Assembly: GCF_000971985.1 (NCBI RefSeq)
Contig: NZ_LAQQ01000005.1
Span: forward strand, 372,001-436,000
Direction of reading: 5' to 3'
Source: Paenibacillus dauci
Lineage (GTDB): Bacteria; Bacillota; Bacilli; Paenibacillales; Paenibacillaceae
Length of the DNA: 64,000 nucleotides
The notes below the pieces were generated by a model. That model saw only the letters and a program-made list of their open reading frames with translations, had not been told where the DNA came from and searched no databases. A program made the position numbers and the translations under genes. Positions 19,311 to 28,060 of the stretch are shown here, one piece after another (positions within the stretch are counted from its first letter, which is position 1; every line of letters begins with the position of its first letter).

Positions 19311-19688
19311 TTATCCCAGAATATAATAGGACAGTACACTTTGAACTTCATAGATATTTACGTTCTTGTTAAATATTTTTTTGATCGGTACCGTGCTGCT
19401 GGAGATATAGATACATAGCTCGGCATCCAGATCAAAATGACCCGCCGTTTCCACAGAATAATGGGAAATGCTCTTGTACGGGATGGAATGGTACTCCGTC
19501 TTTTTTCCGGTAATCCCTTGCTTATCAACCAGGATCAAGCGTTTATTTGTGAAAATAAACATATCGCGTACCAGCTTATATGCTCTCTCAATCTGTTCTC
19601 CCGGTGCCATAATTGAAGCATATTCCTGCTGTGCCTCACTCAAATTAACTGTCGATGCATTACCGAGCCATCCATCAAAAATCCCCAT
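19311..19688 (-). CDS. Bacterial PH domain protein (bPH_1 type)
   Basis: A 125-residue cytoplasmic protein with the bPH_1 pattern: a short N-terminal helix, then GEQIERAYKLVRDMFIFTNKRLILVDKQG and YHSIPYKSISHYSVETAG, ending DLDAELCIYISS. This resembles the YvbH/YozO-type family, whose function is not established. The gene is single and convergent with the SLH gene. Confidence 0.83.
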   Translation of the reverse strand: MGIFDGWLGNASTVNLSEAQQEYASIMAPGEQIERAYKLVRDMFIFTNKRLILVDKQGITGKKTEYHSIPYKSISHYSVETAGHFDLDAELCIYISSSTVPIKKIFNKNVNIYEVQSVLSYYILG

Positions 19689-19845
19689 GTTTCTCTTCCT
19701 CTCTTAATGCATTCTTATTATGTAGCTATTATACAAATGTACCAGAACTTCGGCGGCTTGTAGAGAAGTATATTTAGAAATAGCTTCCATTCTTCCGTAG
19801 TCATCTCATCTAACAAATGATCTTCCTATTTGCTAGATCTATGCG

Positions 19846-20538
19846 CTACAAATCTCCCCATATTCTCTCCAGCTCGTTCAGTTCATCTATCGTTCTCCAT
19901 GGCTTCATGCCAAGGGTCTGATCCCAATCAAAGCTCCGTTTGAGGAAAATGCCTCGCATTCCTACTTGGGCTGCTCCCCAGATATCATTTACAGGATGAT
20001 CGCCGACAAATACAGTCTCTTCACCACTTGTTCCCAGTTGCTCCAGCATAATTTCGTAAATACGACGCTCCGGCTTTTTGATGCCGACTTCTCCGGATGT
20101 CAGGATAACGTCAAAATAAGGTTCCAATCCCAGTTGCAGCACTTTGCCATATTGAATCTCGTGCAGTCCATTGGTCAGCATACCCAGCTTGTATCCCTGG
20201 GCGCGGCAGGATTGGATCGCTTCGATCGCATATTTCATCAAGGAAGCTTCCTTCATATAGTGTTCCTTATAGTAGCTGTACAGCGTATCCACATCAGGCT
20301 TCTGTGACCATGGGAGACGCTCTACCAATTCTTCGAAAAATCCTCGTTTTTCCCGGTAGCCATCTGCATCGGCAATTCGCATATATCCCAGAATATCACG
20401 TAACTTCTCCTCATCCTGAATATGTCCCAGATATTCTTTTATTAATAATTGGGAAAAGGCACGAAAGGTATAATCCCGATCCATTAATGTATTATCCAAA
20501 TCAAAAATAACTGCTTTAACAGCCTGTTCTGCCATCAT
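19846..20538 (-). CDS. HAD family hydrolase (subfamily IA)
   Basis: A 230-residue phosphatase-like protein. Motif I is IFDLDNTLMDRDYTF with nucleophile and acid Asp, motif II is MLTNG, motif III is the Lys of GIKKPERRIYE, and motif IV is VFVGDHPVNDIWGA. A helical cap lies between motifs I and II. The pattern is close to phosphoglycolate phosphatase or YjjG-type nucleotidases, but the substrate is open. Two ATGs in a row follow GGGG; either may be used. Confidence 0.9.
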   Translation of the reverse strand: MMAEQAVKAVIFDLDNTLMDRDYTFRAFSQLLIKEYLGHIQDEEKLRDILGYMRIADADGYREKRGFFEELVERLPWSQKPDVDTLYSYYKEHYMKEASLMKYAIEAIQSCRAQGYKLGMLTNGLHEIQYGKVLQLGLEPYFDVILTSGEVGIKKPERRIYEIMLEQLGTSGEETVFVGDHPVNDIWGAAQVGMRGIFLKRSFDWDQTLGMKPWRTIDELNELERIWGDL

Positions 20539-20589
20539 AAAAACCCCTTTTTATATGTATTGTATCTGAGGCGATTCAATCGCATCCTA

Positions 20590-20943
20590 TTATAGACACT
20601 TCTCAGGCAATGGATAAGGAGCCCATACATGTCTTTGCCATCTTATATTACCATTCTTCAGAATTTGCTTGATCTGCTGCTCAAATGCACAGTTAAAATA
20701 GTCATCTGAATCAATCCGAATATGTAGCACATGATATTCATCGCATAGCATTTCACTCAAGCGATCCACTCTATCCACAACTTCCAGATGATAACCCGGC
20801 AAATAGGCCTTGGCGATATAACGGCCTTTATAATCTTCATAAGACAGATTAATCTGAAAAGCTGCAGCTACCCTGGTCAATATGTGTTCAAACGGGACAT
20901 CCTCCAGCAGTACAAAGCTTAGTAAGCGATTATGCGTATACAT
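20590..20943 (-). CDS. Unrecognised 117-residue protein
   Basis: A soluble protein starting MYTHNRLLSFVLLEDVPFEHILTR and ending WAPYPLPEKCL. The alternating pattern suggests an alpha/beta fold. I do not recognise a family. AAAGG lies 12 bases before the ATG, which is weak. It follows the HAD gene by about 50 bases on the strand order but is transcribed before it, so the two could form a short operon. Confidence 0.55.
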   Translation of the reverse strand: MYTHNRLLSFVLLEDVPFEHILTRVAAAFQINLSYEDYKGRYIAKAYLPGYHLEVVDRVDRLSEMLCDEYHVLHIRIDSDDYFNCAFEQQIKQILKNGNIRWQRHVWAPYPLPEKCL

Positions 20944-21132
20944 TGAATCACAGCCTTTCCGCCCTATTCTGTATAGTATATCTGTTTCCTGTATAGAAAA
21001 TAATTATATTTCATATTAATTGTACATGTTTTTCTTCGTTTCTTGGCACAACTCTACGATTCATTTCATTAGGAAAGTATGCAATCTGCATTTCATTTCT
21101 TGATTACATGTATTCTTGTTTGCAGACAGTAC

Positions 21133-21161
21133 CAAAAACCCGTCTGCGGCTGCAAACGGGT
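21133..21161 (-). terminator. Terminator downstream of the DUF3939-like gene
   Basis: Minus-strand stem ACCCGT...ACGGGT has inner TTGC/GCAG bases and is followed by TTTTT. It lies 51 bases after the stop. Confidence 0.75.
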
Positions 21162-21211
21162 CCATTATAAATATAAATGGTTTCTAAATTAGAAAAGAAG
21201 CAATAAATTAT

Positions 21212-21718
21212 CTAGAGCAGCACGTATGATTTGTCTGTATGTTCTTTACTTTCCGGCAGAATAGCTGGTTCGCGGTGCGTTACCATCATTTCCTGATCGG
21301 TAATATACATGGGGAAATCGGGAATTTCGTGCAGATAGCGCTGCTGATACAGCTTGCGGCAGTCTACTTCAAAATGCGCCGAATCCTCAATCACCGGCAG
21401 TTTGCCGTTTTCCTGAACATAATCATCAATGGCTCCCTGCACCTGATCCAGATGATATGGAATATGACGCTCTTCTTCTTCGAAGATCTCAAACGTCTCA
21501 CGCGACAGATAAAACTTCTGATCGCTGCGACCTCCCAGATAACGAGTGAGTCTCGATAGATCCAGGCTTCCATCTTCCTGCATCAATGCGGTGCGGTTAA
21601 TTCCGCTCATTTCTCTCTCATATTGTAATACCGCTGTACGAAGTTCGTTCATTGTTACATGCACTGAAGGCATGCACGAAGTTTTGCTTCTTGTTTTGAA
21701 CCTTTCCAGAATAGACAT
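21212..21718 (-). CDS. DUF3939-like conserved protein
   Basis: A 168-residue soluble protein. The segments VTMNELRTAVLQYEREM, DGSLDLSRLTRYLGGRSDQKFYLSRETFEIFEE and MYITDQEMMVTHREP resemble what I recall of the DUF3939 family of Bacillales. That assignment is from memory and needs a profile search. The function is unknown. GGAGAG stands 8 bases before the ATG. Confidence 0.65.
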   Translation of the reverse strand: MSILERFKTRSKTSCMPSVHVTMNELRTAVLQYEREMSGINRTALMQEDGSLDLSRLTRYLGGRSDQKFYLSRETFEIFEEEERHIPYHLDQVQGAIDDYVQENGKLPVIEDSAHFEVDCRKLYQQRYLHEIPDFPMYITDQEMMVTHREPAILPESKEHTDKSYVLL

Positions 21719-22079
21719 AATCGTCTCTCCTTCCCTTGAATGGGATATCAGGGACAGTGTCAGAAAACGTTTACAATGAAGCTTCAGAGAAAGTTGCTAA
21801 CTTTTCTCCTCTTACAATAACTATACCGCATTTTACAAAGAATGATTCACTTTTTTACAAAATAATGATATTTCACGATAAATTGGTTCTGTTCACCCAC
21901 AGCAAGCTAGAATTTATAGACAGATTGCAGTAGGATGGTATATGGTCCTATTTTATCGGCTGAATGCTGTCCGTACAGCATCTTTGATTTCCCTATATTC
22001 TGTAATCCTTATACAGACATGAATCGCTCTAATACTATATAGAGCAGGATTTGAATTCAGAAAGGAGTCTGATCGTAAC
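21719..22079. other. Intergenic region upstream of ypdA
   Basis: About 360 AT-rich bases between divergent genes. AAAGGAG of ypdA sits at its end. I see no further gene, repeat or clear operator. Confidence 0.5.
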
Positions 22080-23075
22080 ATGCAAGATGTCATTATTGTA
22101 GGTGCAGGACCCTGCGGCCTATCCGCTGCTATTGAGTGCGAACGCCTCGGTCTGAACACCCTTATCATCGAAAAGTACAATGTGGTTCATTCGATCTATC
22201 TGTATCCGACCAATATGCAATTTTTTAGTACTGCCGAGCTGCTGGAAATTGGTAATCTGCCTTTCCCTTCTCCGAATGAGAAGCCGTTTCGCCACGAAGC
22301 ACTGGCTTATTACCGACGAGCAGCAGAGCACTATAATATCAATGTACAGCCGTACACAGAAGCTACCGGTATTAAGCGTCATGAAGACGGTACTTTTTCC
22401 CTGCAAACCGTTAATCGCCAGGGCGAAGAACATACCCACCAAGCTCGTCGTGTAATTATTGCCACCGGTTATTTTGACCATCCGAACTATCTGGGTATCC
22501 CTGGAGAAGATCTGGATAAAGTTACTCATTACTTCCGTGAAGCGCATCCATATACCGGCATGCGGGTAGCCATTATTGGCGGCAGTAATTCCGCTGTCGA
22601 TGCTGCACTGGAAATTGTACGCGTCGGTGCCAAAGTCGATATGATGTACCGCGGCGGCGATCTATCCGCTAATATCAAATCCTGGGTTCGCCCTATCTTT
22701 GAAGGCCTCGTGACCAAAGGCAAAATCAAGCTGCATCTGAATTCCTGTGTCACCCATATCACCGAGACCGAAGTAGAGATCACCAATACCGAAGATGGTC
22801 ATACCGAGATGCTGGGCAATGACTTTGTGCTTGCAATGACCGGATTCCGCCCGGACCGTAAACTGATTACATCTATGGGTGTAACCATGAGTGAAGATAT
22901 GGACAAGCCGCGTTTTGATCCCGAGACGATGGAGACCAATATTCCAGGACTGTATGTAGCCGGCGTTATTGCTTCCGGACGCAACGCCAATGAGGTCTTT
23001 ATCGAGACCGGGCGTCGTCACGGAGCAATGATTGCCAGACATATTGCTGATGCTTTAACGCATACATCTGGCTAA
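22080..23075 (+). CDS. ypdA: YpdA family bacillithiol disulfide reductase
   Basis: An FAD/NADPH-dependent oxidoreductase of 331 residues. The FAD-binding motif GAGPCGLSAAIECERLGL is at the N-terminus, the NADPH-binding motif GGSNSAVDAALEI near residue 163, and the C-terminal family motif is NIPGLYVAGVIASG. Its thioredoxin-reductase-like fold lacks the CxxC pair, with the single Cys of GPCG in place. YpdA/Bdr recycles oxidised bacillithiol in Firmicutes. AAAGGAG is 12 bases upstream. A terminator follows. Confidence 0.93.
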   Translation: MQDVIIVGAGPCGLSAAIECERLGLNTLIIEKYNVVHSIYLYPTNMQFFSTAELLEIGNLPFPSPNEKPFRHEALAYYRRAAEHYNINVQPYTEATGIKRHEDGTFSLQTVNRQGEEHTHQARRVIIATGYFDHPNYLGIPGEDLDKVTHYFREAHPYTGMRVAIIGGSNSAVDAALEIVRVGAKVDMMYRGGDLSANIKSWVRPIFEGLVTKGKIKLHLNSCVTHITETEVEITNTEDGHTEMLGNDFVLAMTGFRPDRKLITSMGVTMSEDMDKPRFDPETMETNIPGLYVAGVIASGRNANEVFIETGRRHGAMIARHIADALTHTSG

Positions 23076-23140
23076 ATCTGTTTTATTCGTAATACCATTG
23101 GCTGTACTGTACTTCTGCTATACATTTCTATTTTCTATTC

Positions 23141-23170
23141 TGTCCGCTGGATTCCGGCGGACATTTTTGC
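23141..23170 (+). terminator. Terminator of ypdA
   Basis: Stem TGTCCGC/GCGGACA has a 9-base loop followed by TTTTT, about 65 bases after the stop. Confidence 0.75.
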
Positions 23171-23332
23171 TTCATTCCGGGAATCCTCTACTTTATCCCG
23201 AAGATCCTGTTATTGGCTCTGTATAAAAGGTAATACCAAATCTGCGGATTGTTTTCATCTGGTCTGCTTCTAAATGATCATTCGTTTACAATCGTGTATT
23301 TCTAAAATATTTCCAAAAAGGAGTGATGACTA

Positions 23333-23785
23333 ATGGGCGCTATCGATATGCCTTCCCTGATCCTGCTTGTAATGGCGGGACTTGGCATTGTCGGGAAAAA
23401 TACTACTGTTACAATCGCTATGCTCGTGCTGCTGCTGATTCGTGTACTTGGATGGAATCAGGCTTTCCCGTGGCTGGAAAAATACGGATTGACCATTGGT
23501 ATCATTATTCTGACTATCGGGGTTATGACTCCACTCGCAAGTGGTAAAATCTCTATGGATACGATCCTGGCTTCCTTTGTAAGCTGGAAATCACTCCTTG
23601 CTATCGGTATTGGATTGTTCGTTGCTTATCTGGGTGGACGCGGTACAATCCTTATGACCAATCAGCCGACTGTAGTCGCCGGACTGCTGATCGGAACACT
23701 GATCGGAGTTGCCTTTTTCAAGGGAGTGCCAGTCGGTCCGTTGATTGCTGCAGGCTTGCTGTCCTTATTAATCGGAAAATCCTAA
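23333..23785 (+). CDS. DUF441 family membrane protein
   Basis: A 150-residue integral membrane protein with four hydrophobic segments. It matches the DUF441 family (YtwI type in B. subtilis) in [35 protein letters not shown] and [22 protein letters not shown]. The function is unknown. AAGGAGTGA precedes the ATG. The next gene starts 22 bases after the stop, so the two are likely cotranscribed. Confidence 0.9.
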   Translation: MGAIDMPSLILLVMAGLGIVGKNTTVTIAMLVLLLIRVLGWNQAFPWLEKYGLTIGIIILTIGVMTPLASGKISMDTILASFVSWKSLLAIGIGLFVAYLGGRGTILMTNQPTVVAGLLIGTLIGVAFFKGVPVGPLIAAGLLSLLIGKS

Positions 23786-23807
23786 ACTCTCCTCGTGAGG
23801 TGTATCC

Positions 23808-24470
23808 ATGAAAAAACTGACTGCCGCAGCCAAAAAAAAGATCCAGTTCGATTGGCAGACTATCCTTTATACCTATAAGCTGTATCGTCCGCTGCATTTT
23901 ATCAAACGCCACGGCCCAATTTTGTTAGGAATATATCTGAAGCCTGTATATGGAGGAGAAGGGTATGTCCCGGTATTTCATACACATTCCCTCATGACTT
24001 CCTTCCCGGTCGTATCGCTGACTGCTCAGGTAGCTCTGACCAATTCCAAAGACGTTGAGGATTCGATCCGTTTTGTAAGGCATACCAATGAGCTGGATAC
24101 GATTGTCTCGAAGTTTCGTGTACAGTGCCCCGCTGCTTTTGCGCAGCCACTAACTTGTACTATCATTGAAGAGCTGTATAACAGCACAATTGTCAATGCT
24201 AACGATTATCCAGTTCAAGCAATGACAGATGCTGTTCTATTATCTTTATGGTGTAGCAAAGAGGAACAGGCTGAAGCGCAAATACAATCCTATCGCTCCA
24301 TTATTGCCAGATGGCCTGCAGCTGCTCAAAACCGCTTTGGCGGCTCAGATAAATGGGAAGCCGATATACGATTGCAGTGGAATCGCGAACAGATAATCAA
24401 TACGATTCAGACGGAATTAATCCGATTCAAGCTGGGTCATCTGCAAGATATGCTGCTCGATTGTGAGTGA
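23808..24470 (+). CDS. Unrecognised 220-residue protein
   Basis: Starts MKKLTAAAKKKIQFDWQTIL after GAGGTG. It is a basic N-terminal segment followed by an alpha/beta soluble protein (GILLGIYLKPVYGGEGYVP-type stretch with FHTHSLMTSFPVVSLT, then helical GGSDKWEADIRLQWNREQI). There is no signal peptide, membrane helix or known motif. It follows the DUF441 gene closely and may share its transcript. I do not assign a function. Confidence 0.7.
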   Translation: MKKLTAAAKKKIQFDWQTILYTYKLYRPLHFIKRHGPILLGIYLKPVYGGEGYVPVFHTHSLMTSFPVVSLTAQVALTNSKDVEDSIRFVRHTNELDTIVSKFRVQCPAAFAQPLTCTIIEELYNSTIVNANDYPVQAMTDAVLLSLWCSKEEQAEAQIQSYRSIIARWPAAAQNRFGGSDKWEADIRLQWNREQIINTIQTELIRFKLGHLQDMLLDCE

Positions 24471-24686
24471 TCGCTGCTATCGTATTGCTTATTAGAAATT
24501 CTGTCTTTTGACCGTCAGAGTCTGCGTGATGATCTTTGATGATAAAGATCAGCTGGCCGGGTTACGATATTTTTGCAAGTTCGCATTTATTGTAACGGGC
24601 AGGATATGGTATACTGCCAATACAGCTTTGACATTCAAGGCTGACAACTATGTGTACACGTATGCATCGCCAGGAGGATTAGATCC

Positions 24687-25193
24687 ATGCCCCAAGCTTT
24701 TGTCATAGAAGCGATTATGATCGCAATCTACGGTCAATTACTTCATCCGGATAAGCCGGTCAACTATATTGTTCCCTACACATCCATTATGGAGCTGTAT
24801 GAATTTGCGGAGAGCCAGGAACCGCTGATGAACGATTCGGTGGAAGAACGTGAAGTCCGCGAGCGCATCAAGGCGCTGATTGATTATCTGGAAGAACCCC
24901 TGAACAAAAAGAAAATCCAGCGTTGTCTGCAGATGCCCTGGGCAGTGAGTTCATCTATTCTGTTCACCGATCATGTGCAGCTATCGGTGGTTAATGCGAT
25001 GGATAATGCCTATTACGGTGAATCCTTCGATCCGATCGAGACCGAATTGATTCTGTCTGCACTGCGCAAAGAAGTTCCTCTGCTGACAGATCAATTTGAG
25101 ATGATCCATCGGATGATCGAAGCCAAAATACCTGTTCAGGTCTATGATATTGAAGACTTCTCTTATGCACTGGAAGGCACTTCTACAGTCTAG
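24687..25193 (+). CDS. Unrecognised 168-residue acidic protein
   Basis: An acidic, mostly helical cytoplasmic protein (MPQAFVIEAIMIAIYGQLLH; DSVEEREVRERIKALIDYLEE; FDPIETELILSALRKEVPLLTDQFE). GGAGG stands 9 bases before the ATG, so translation is well supported. No family is recognised. It is followed by a strong bidirectional terminator. Confidence 0.72.
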   Translation: MPQAFVIEAIMIAIYGQLLHPDKPVNYIVPYTSIMELYEFAESQEPLMNDSVEEREVRERIKALIDYLEEPLNKKKIQRCLQMPWAVSSSILFTDHVQLSVVNAMDNAYYGESFDPIETELILSALRKEVPLLTDQFEMIHRMIEAKIPVQVYDIEDFSYALEGTSTV

Positions 25194-25197
25194 ACAC

Positions 25198-25238
25198 AAA
25201 AAGTCCCTGTTATCACGAAGATAACAGGGACTTTTGTT
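25198..25238. terminator. Bidirectional terminator
   Basis: The 16-bp stem AAAAGTCCCTGTTATC/GATAACAGGGACTTTT has a 5-base loop between convergent genes. Confidence 0.85.
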
Positions 25239-25262
25239 GTTTTCATATGAGATAAAAAATAT

Positions 25263-25559
25263 TCAAGATTCCGGAATGTAGGCGTAACGAATATCATCTT
25301 CATTATCCATATATTCTACATTGAGCTTATATCCGTTGAGGTACCACAGATCCTGAGCTTCCATATAAAATTGGATACCTTCTGTCTTCTGTTCCAGTCC
25401 TGGACTGATCGGCGGCTCCACGGAAATACCGAGCGAGAATCCTGGATGGATATCGCTATTGCTGCTGTAACGGGCATAAAAGCGTAGCGCATCTCCCTCT
25501 TGTAAATCCAATTCCTTTTTATACCAGCGTGCGGCTTCATCCGATACGGCGATACTCAT
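25263..25559 (-). CDS. HesB/IscA-like protein without cysteines
   Basis: A 98-residue protein with the HesB-like fold pattern of the YneR group: ISVSDEAARWYKKELDL-type N-terminus, GDALRFYARYSS and PGFSLGISVEPP. True A-type iron-sulfur carriers have three conserved cysteines; this sequence has none, so it cannot bind a cluster in the usual way. The role is unknown. AAAGGTGG lies 9 bases before the ATG. Confidence 0.82.
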   Translation of the reverse strand: MSIAVSDEAARWYKKELDLQEGDALRFYARYSSNSDIHPGFSLGISVEPPISPGLEQKTEGIQFYMEAQDLWYLNGYKLNVEYMDNEDDIRYAYIPES

Positions 25560-25855
25560 TATTTATTCCACCTTTCATTAAGTTTGCATCCATACAAATA
25601 AACGATCATGCGAACATTATTCAAAGTAATTGTTATTCCTGCACGACTGCTGCCTCATAATCATTACCCTGACTCTTTCCGTATTATAACATGTTACACG
25701 TATACACGGTCATGTGCAGATGGTAAATCATTTATGAATTTGGTTCTCTTTGATGATTTCTATTTTCTTTTTTCTATTATGTAAACTTTGTTGACTTTAT
25801 TCGACAAGAAAACATTCATATTCAGCAAATTTTTAAGTAAATTGCAAGTTTTACG

Positions 25856-25885
25856 TTGACATGCTCAAAAATGCAGTGATACAAT
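25856..25885 (+). promoter_or_regulatory. Sigma-A promoter of the leader-bmrCD transcript
   Basis: A perfect -35 TTGACA (25856-25861), 18 bases of spacer and -10 TACAAT (25880-25885) predict a transcript start near 25892, about 410 bases before the first ABC gene. The 5' part of the gap (25560-25855) shows nothing else. Confidence 0.75.
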
Positions 25886-25955
25886 CAGACACAGGCGAAG
25901 GATAATTAGAATTTATTACCATCTGCCACTACATTATGAAGAAAGGGTGAATTCC

Positions 25956-26051
25956 ATGCGTAAACTCACGATTGTACATAACCAGGGCTATGCCAGCGAT
26001 CTGAATACACAACTAAAAAATGGAACAACCCGGCAGGTGGGCACCTTTTGA
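25956..26051 (+). CDS. 31-residue leader peptide (BmrB-like position)
   Basis: A short ORF beginning MRKLTIVHNQGYASD and ending RQVGTF, with AAAGGGTGA 5 bases before its ATG and a strong promoter about 70 bases upstream. It is too short for an enzyme. Codons 23-26 contain a segment (26023-26033) that can pair with 26111-26120, and a strong terminator follows at 26147. This is the layout of a ribosome-sensing attenuator. In B. subtilis the bmrCD exporter genes are controlled by translation of the leader bmrB; this ORF has the same place, though I cannot show sequence similarity. Confidence 0.7.
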   Translation: MRKLTIVHNQGYASDLNTQLKNGTTRQVGTF

Positions 26052-26191
26052 GGTAATGAATTTCTATCCATTACACTTGAGAAGTATCCATAACAGTTAT
26101 CATTACTGCACCGGTTGTTCGCAACCGTGCGTCATATGACATTTACAAGGAGACATGTTATGTGCATTTGCACATACGTGTCTCCTTTTTT
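26023..26191 (+). promoter_or_regulatory. Predicted transcription attenuator ahead of bmrCD-like genes
   Basis: Segment 26111-26120 (CCGGTTGTTC) can pair with 26023-26033 inside the leader ORF (10 bp, one bulge). Alternatively it can form a local hairpin CGGTTG-TTCG-CAACCG (26112-26127, extended by GCA/TGC). These stems exclude each other. A small stem, 26053-26058 with 26069-26074, has an alternative partner at 26101-26106. The set ends in the terminator at 26147-26191. Ribosome position on the leader would choose between the folds. The exact antiterminator is not proven. Confidence 0.65.
26147..26191 (+). terminator. Strong intrinsic terminator inside the bmr leader
   Basis: The outer stem AAGGAGACA/TGTCTCCTT (26147-26155 with 26179-26187) continues through ATGTGC/GCACAT with one bulge and a 4-base loop, and ends in six T. 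It lies between the leader ORF and the ABC genes, so most transcripts should stop here unless antitermination occurs. Confidence 0.85.
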
Positions 26192-26305
26192 GTGGCTTCT
26201 TCTCTGGTCCAGACAACATGAGCGTTAATTTCGCTGTAGATTTTCAGTTTGATTAGCTAGATCCTATTATGCATATAAGATATGCATCGGAAAGGTAGTG
26301 ATGGC

Positions 26306-28060
26306 ATGTTCGCTGTTTTAAAAAATCTGGGCTGGTTTTTCCACCGGGAACGTAAGCGTTATATTATCGGTATTCTAATGCTTGCGGGTGTCGGAGTACT
26401 GGAGCTGATTCCGCCCAAACTGCTGGGAGATGCCATTGATCGGATTTCCAGTGGCTCAATTACCTATCAGTCATTGATTTACTATTCATCGGCTATTGTA
26501 GGCACATTGATTGTTATTTATGGAGTTACTTATGTATGGATGCATAGTCTATTCGGTGGCTCGAACTTGGTTGAACGGCTGCTGCGGACCCGTTTTATGG
26601 CACATCTGCTGCGTATGACTCCACCATTTTTTGAACGGAGCCGCACAGGTGATCTGATGGCACGGGCGACCAATGATCTTCGTTCAGTTGCAATGACAGT
26701 CGGATTCGGTATGCTGACATTGACTGATTCCACCGTTTACCTGTTGACTGTATTGCTGGCGATGGGCATTCTGATTAGCTGGAAACTGACACTCGCTGCT
26801 ATTTTGCCACTTCCATTTATTGCTATTGCCATGGCTATTTACGGCAAGGTAGTACATGCACGGTACACACTGGCACAAGATGCTTTTGGTGATATGAATG
26901 ATCAGGTTCTGGAATCAATCGCCGGTGTACGTGTTATCCGTGCTTATGTACAGGAACGTCAGGATGAGAAACGGTTTGAGCGTATTACCAATGACGTTTA
27001 TCGCAAAAATCTCGCTGTAGCGATGGTAGATGGATTATTCGAACCGACGATTCGTCTGTTTGTCGGACTTAGTTATATTATCGGTCTTGGATTCGGTATC
27101 TATCTGGTGTTCCACAATGAGCTGACACTCGGTGATCTGGTTTCATTTAATATTTATCTCGGGATGATGATCTGGCCGATGTTTGCTATTGGTGAATTAA
27201 TCAATATTATGCAGCGTGGTAATGCGTCTCTCGATCGGGTAAATGAGACGCTGGCTGTCCAGCCGGATGTTCAGGATATTCCTTCACCGGTAGTAGTTAA
27301 GCATCCGCAAATGATTGAGTTTAATGATATTACATTCCGCTACCCTACCTCTACTGTAGATAATCTTCAGCATGTCTCGCTTAAGATTCGTGCCGGAGAG
27401 ACACTCGGCGTAGTCGGACGTACAGGCAGCGGCAAGTCTACTCTGCTCAAGCAGCTACTGCATGAATACCCGGCTGGCAGCGGTGAGCTGTCCATCAGTG
27501 GTGTACCGATTCAGGATATTGCCAAAGATCAGCTGCACAGCTGGCTGGGTTATGTTCCGCAGGAACAAATTCTGTTCTCCCGGAGTGTACGCAATAATAT
27601 TCGCTTTGGCAAATCAGATGCCAGTGACGAAGAAATTATGAATGCTATTCATACAGCAGCCTTTGATACGGATCTGCACACATTCCCGGATGGTCTGGAG
27701 ACCATTGTCGGTGAACGTGGTGTAGCCCTGTCAGGCGGTCAGAAACAGCGTGTCTCCCTGGCTCGTGCCTTTATCGCCGAACCCGAGATTCTGATTCTGG
27801 ATGATGCACTCTCGGCTGTCGATGCGCGTACCGAAGCACGCATTATAGAAAATATCCGTACCAAACGTACAGGCAAAACAACGCTAATCGCGACACATCG
27901 TCTGTCTGCTATAGAACACGCCGATCATATTGTGGTTCTGGATCGGGGCAAAATTATTGAAGAGGGAACCCATACCGAGCTTCTCAAAGCAGGTGGCTGG
28001 TACCGTGAGCAGTACGAACGGCAGCAGGTGGCGAATTCCCTGGATGGGGAGGTGTCTTAA
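26306..28060 (+). CDS. Heterodimeric multidrug ABC exporter subunit, BmrC-like
   Basis: Half-transporter of 584 residues: six membrane helices, then an ATPase domain with Walker A GRTGSGKST (from about residue 372), signature LSGGQ (about 475) and Walker B ILILDD. The catalytic Glu after Walker B is Asp (D500), the mark of the degenerate-site partner in heterodimeric exporters such as BmrC. The start is the ATG 7 bases after AAAGGTAG; an upstream ATG would place that site within the gene. The next gene follows without a gap. Such pairs expel drugs and other amphiphiles. Confidence 0.93.
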   Translation: MFAVLKNLGWFFHRERKRYIIGILMLAGVGVLELIPPKLLGDAIDRISSGSITYQSLIYYSSAIVGTLIVIYGVTYVWMHSLFGGSNLVERLLRTRFMAHLLRMTPPFFERSRTGDLMARATNDLRSVAMTVGFGMLTLTDSTVYLLTVLLAMGILISWKLTLAAILPLPFIAIAMAIYGKVVHARYTLAQDAFGDMNDQVLESIAGVRVIRAYVQERQDEKRFERITNDVYRKNLAVAMVDGLFEPTIRLFVGLSYIIGLGFGIYLVFHNELTLGDLVSFNIYLGMMIWPMFAIGELINIMQRGNASLDRVNETLAVQPDVQDIPSPVVVKHPQMIEFNDITFRYPTSTVDNLQHVSLKIRAGETLGVVGRTGSGKSTLLKQLLHEYPAGSGELSISGVPIQDIAKDQLHSWLGYVPQEQILFSRSVRNNIRFGKSDASDEEIMNAIHTAAFDTDLHTFPDGLETIVGERGVALSGGQKQRVSLARAFIAEPEILILDDALSAVDARTEARIIENIRTKRTGKTTLIATHRLSAIEHADHIVVLDRGKIIEEGTHTELLKAGGWYREQYERQQVANSLDGEVS

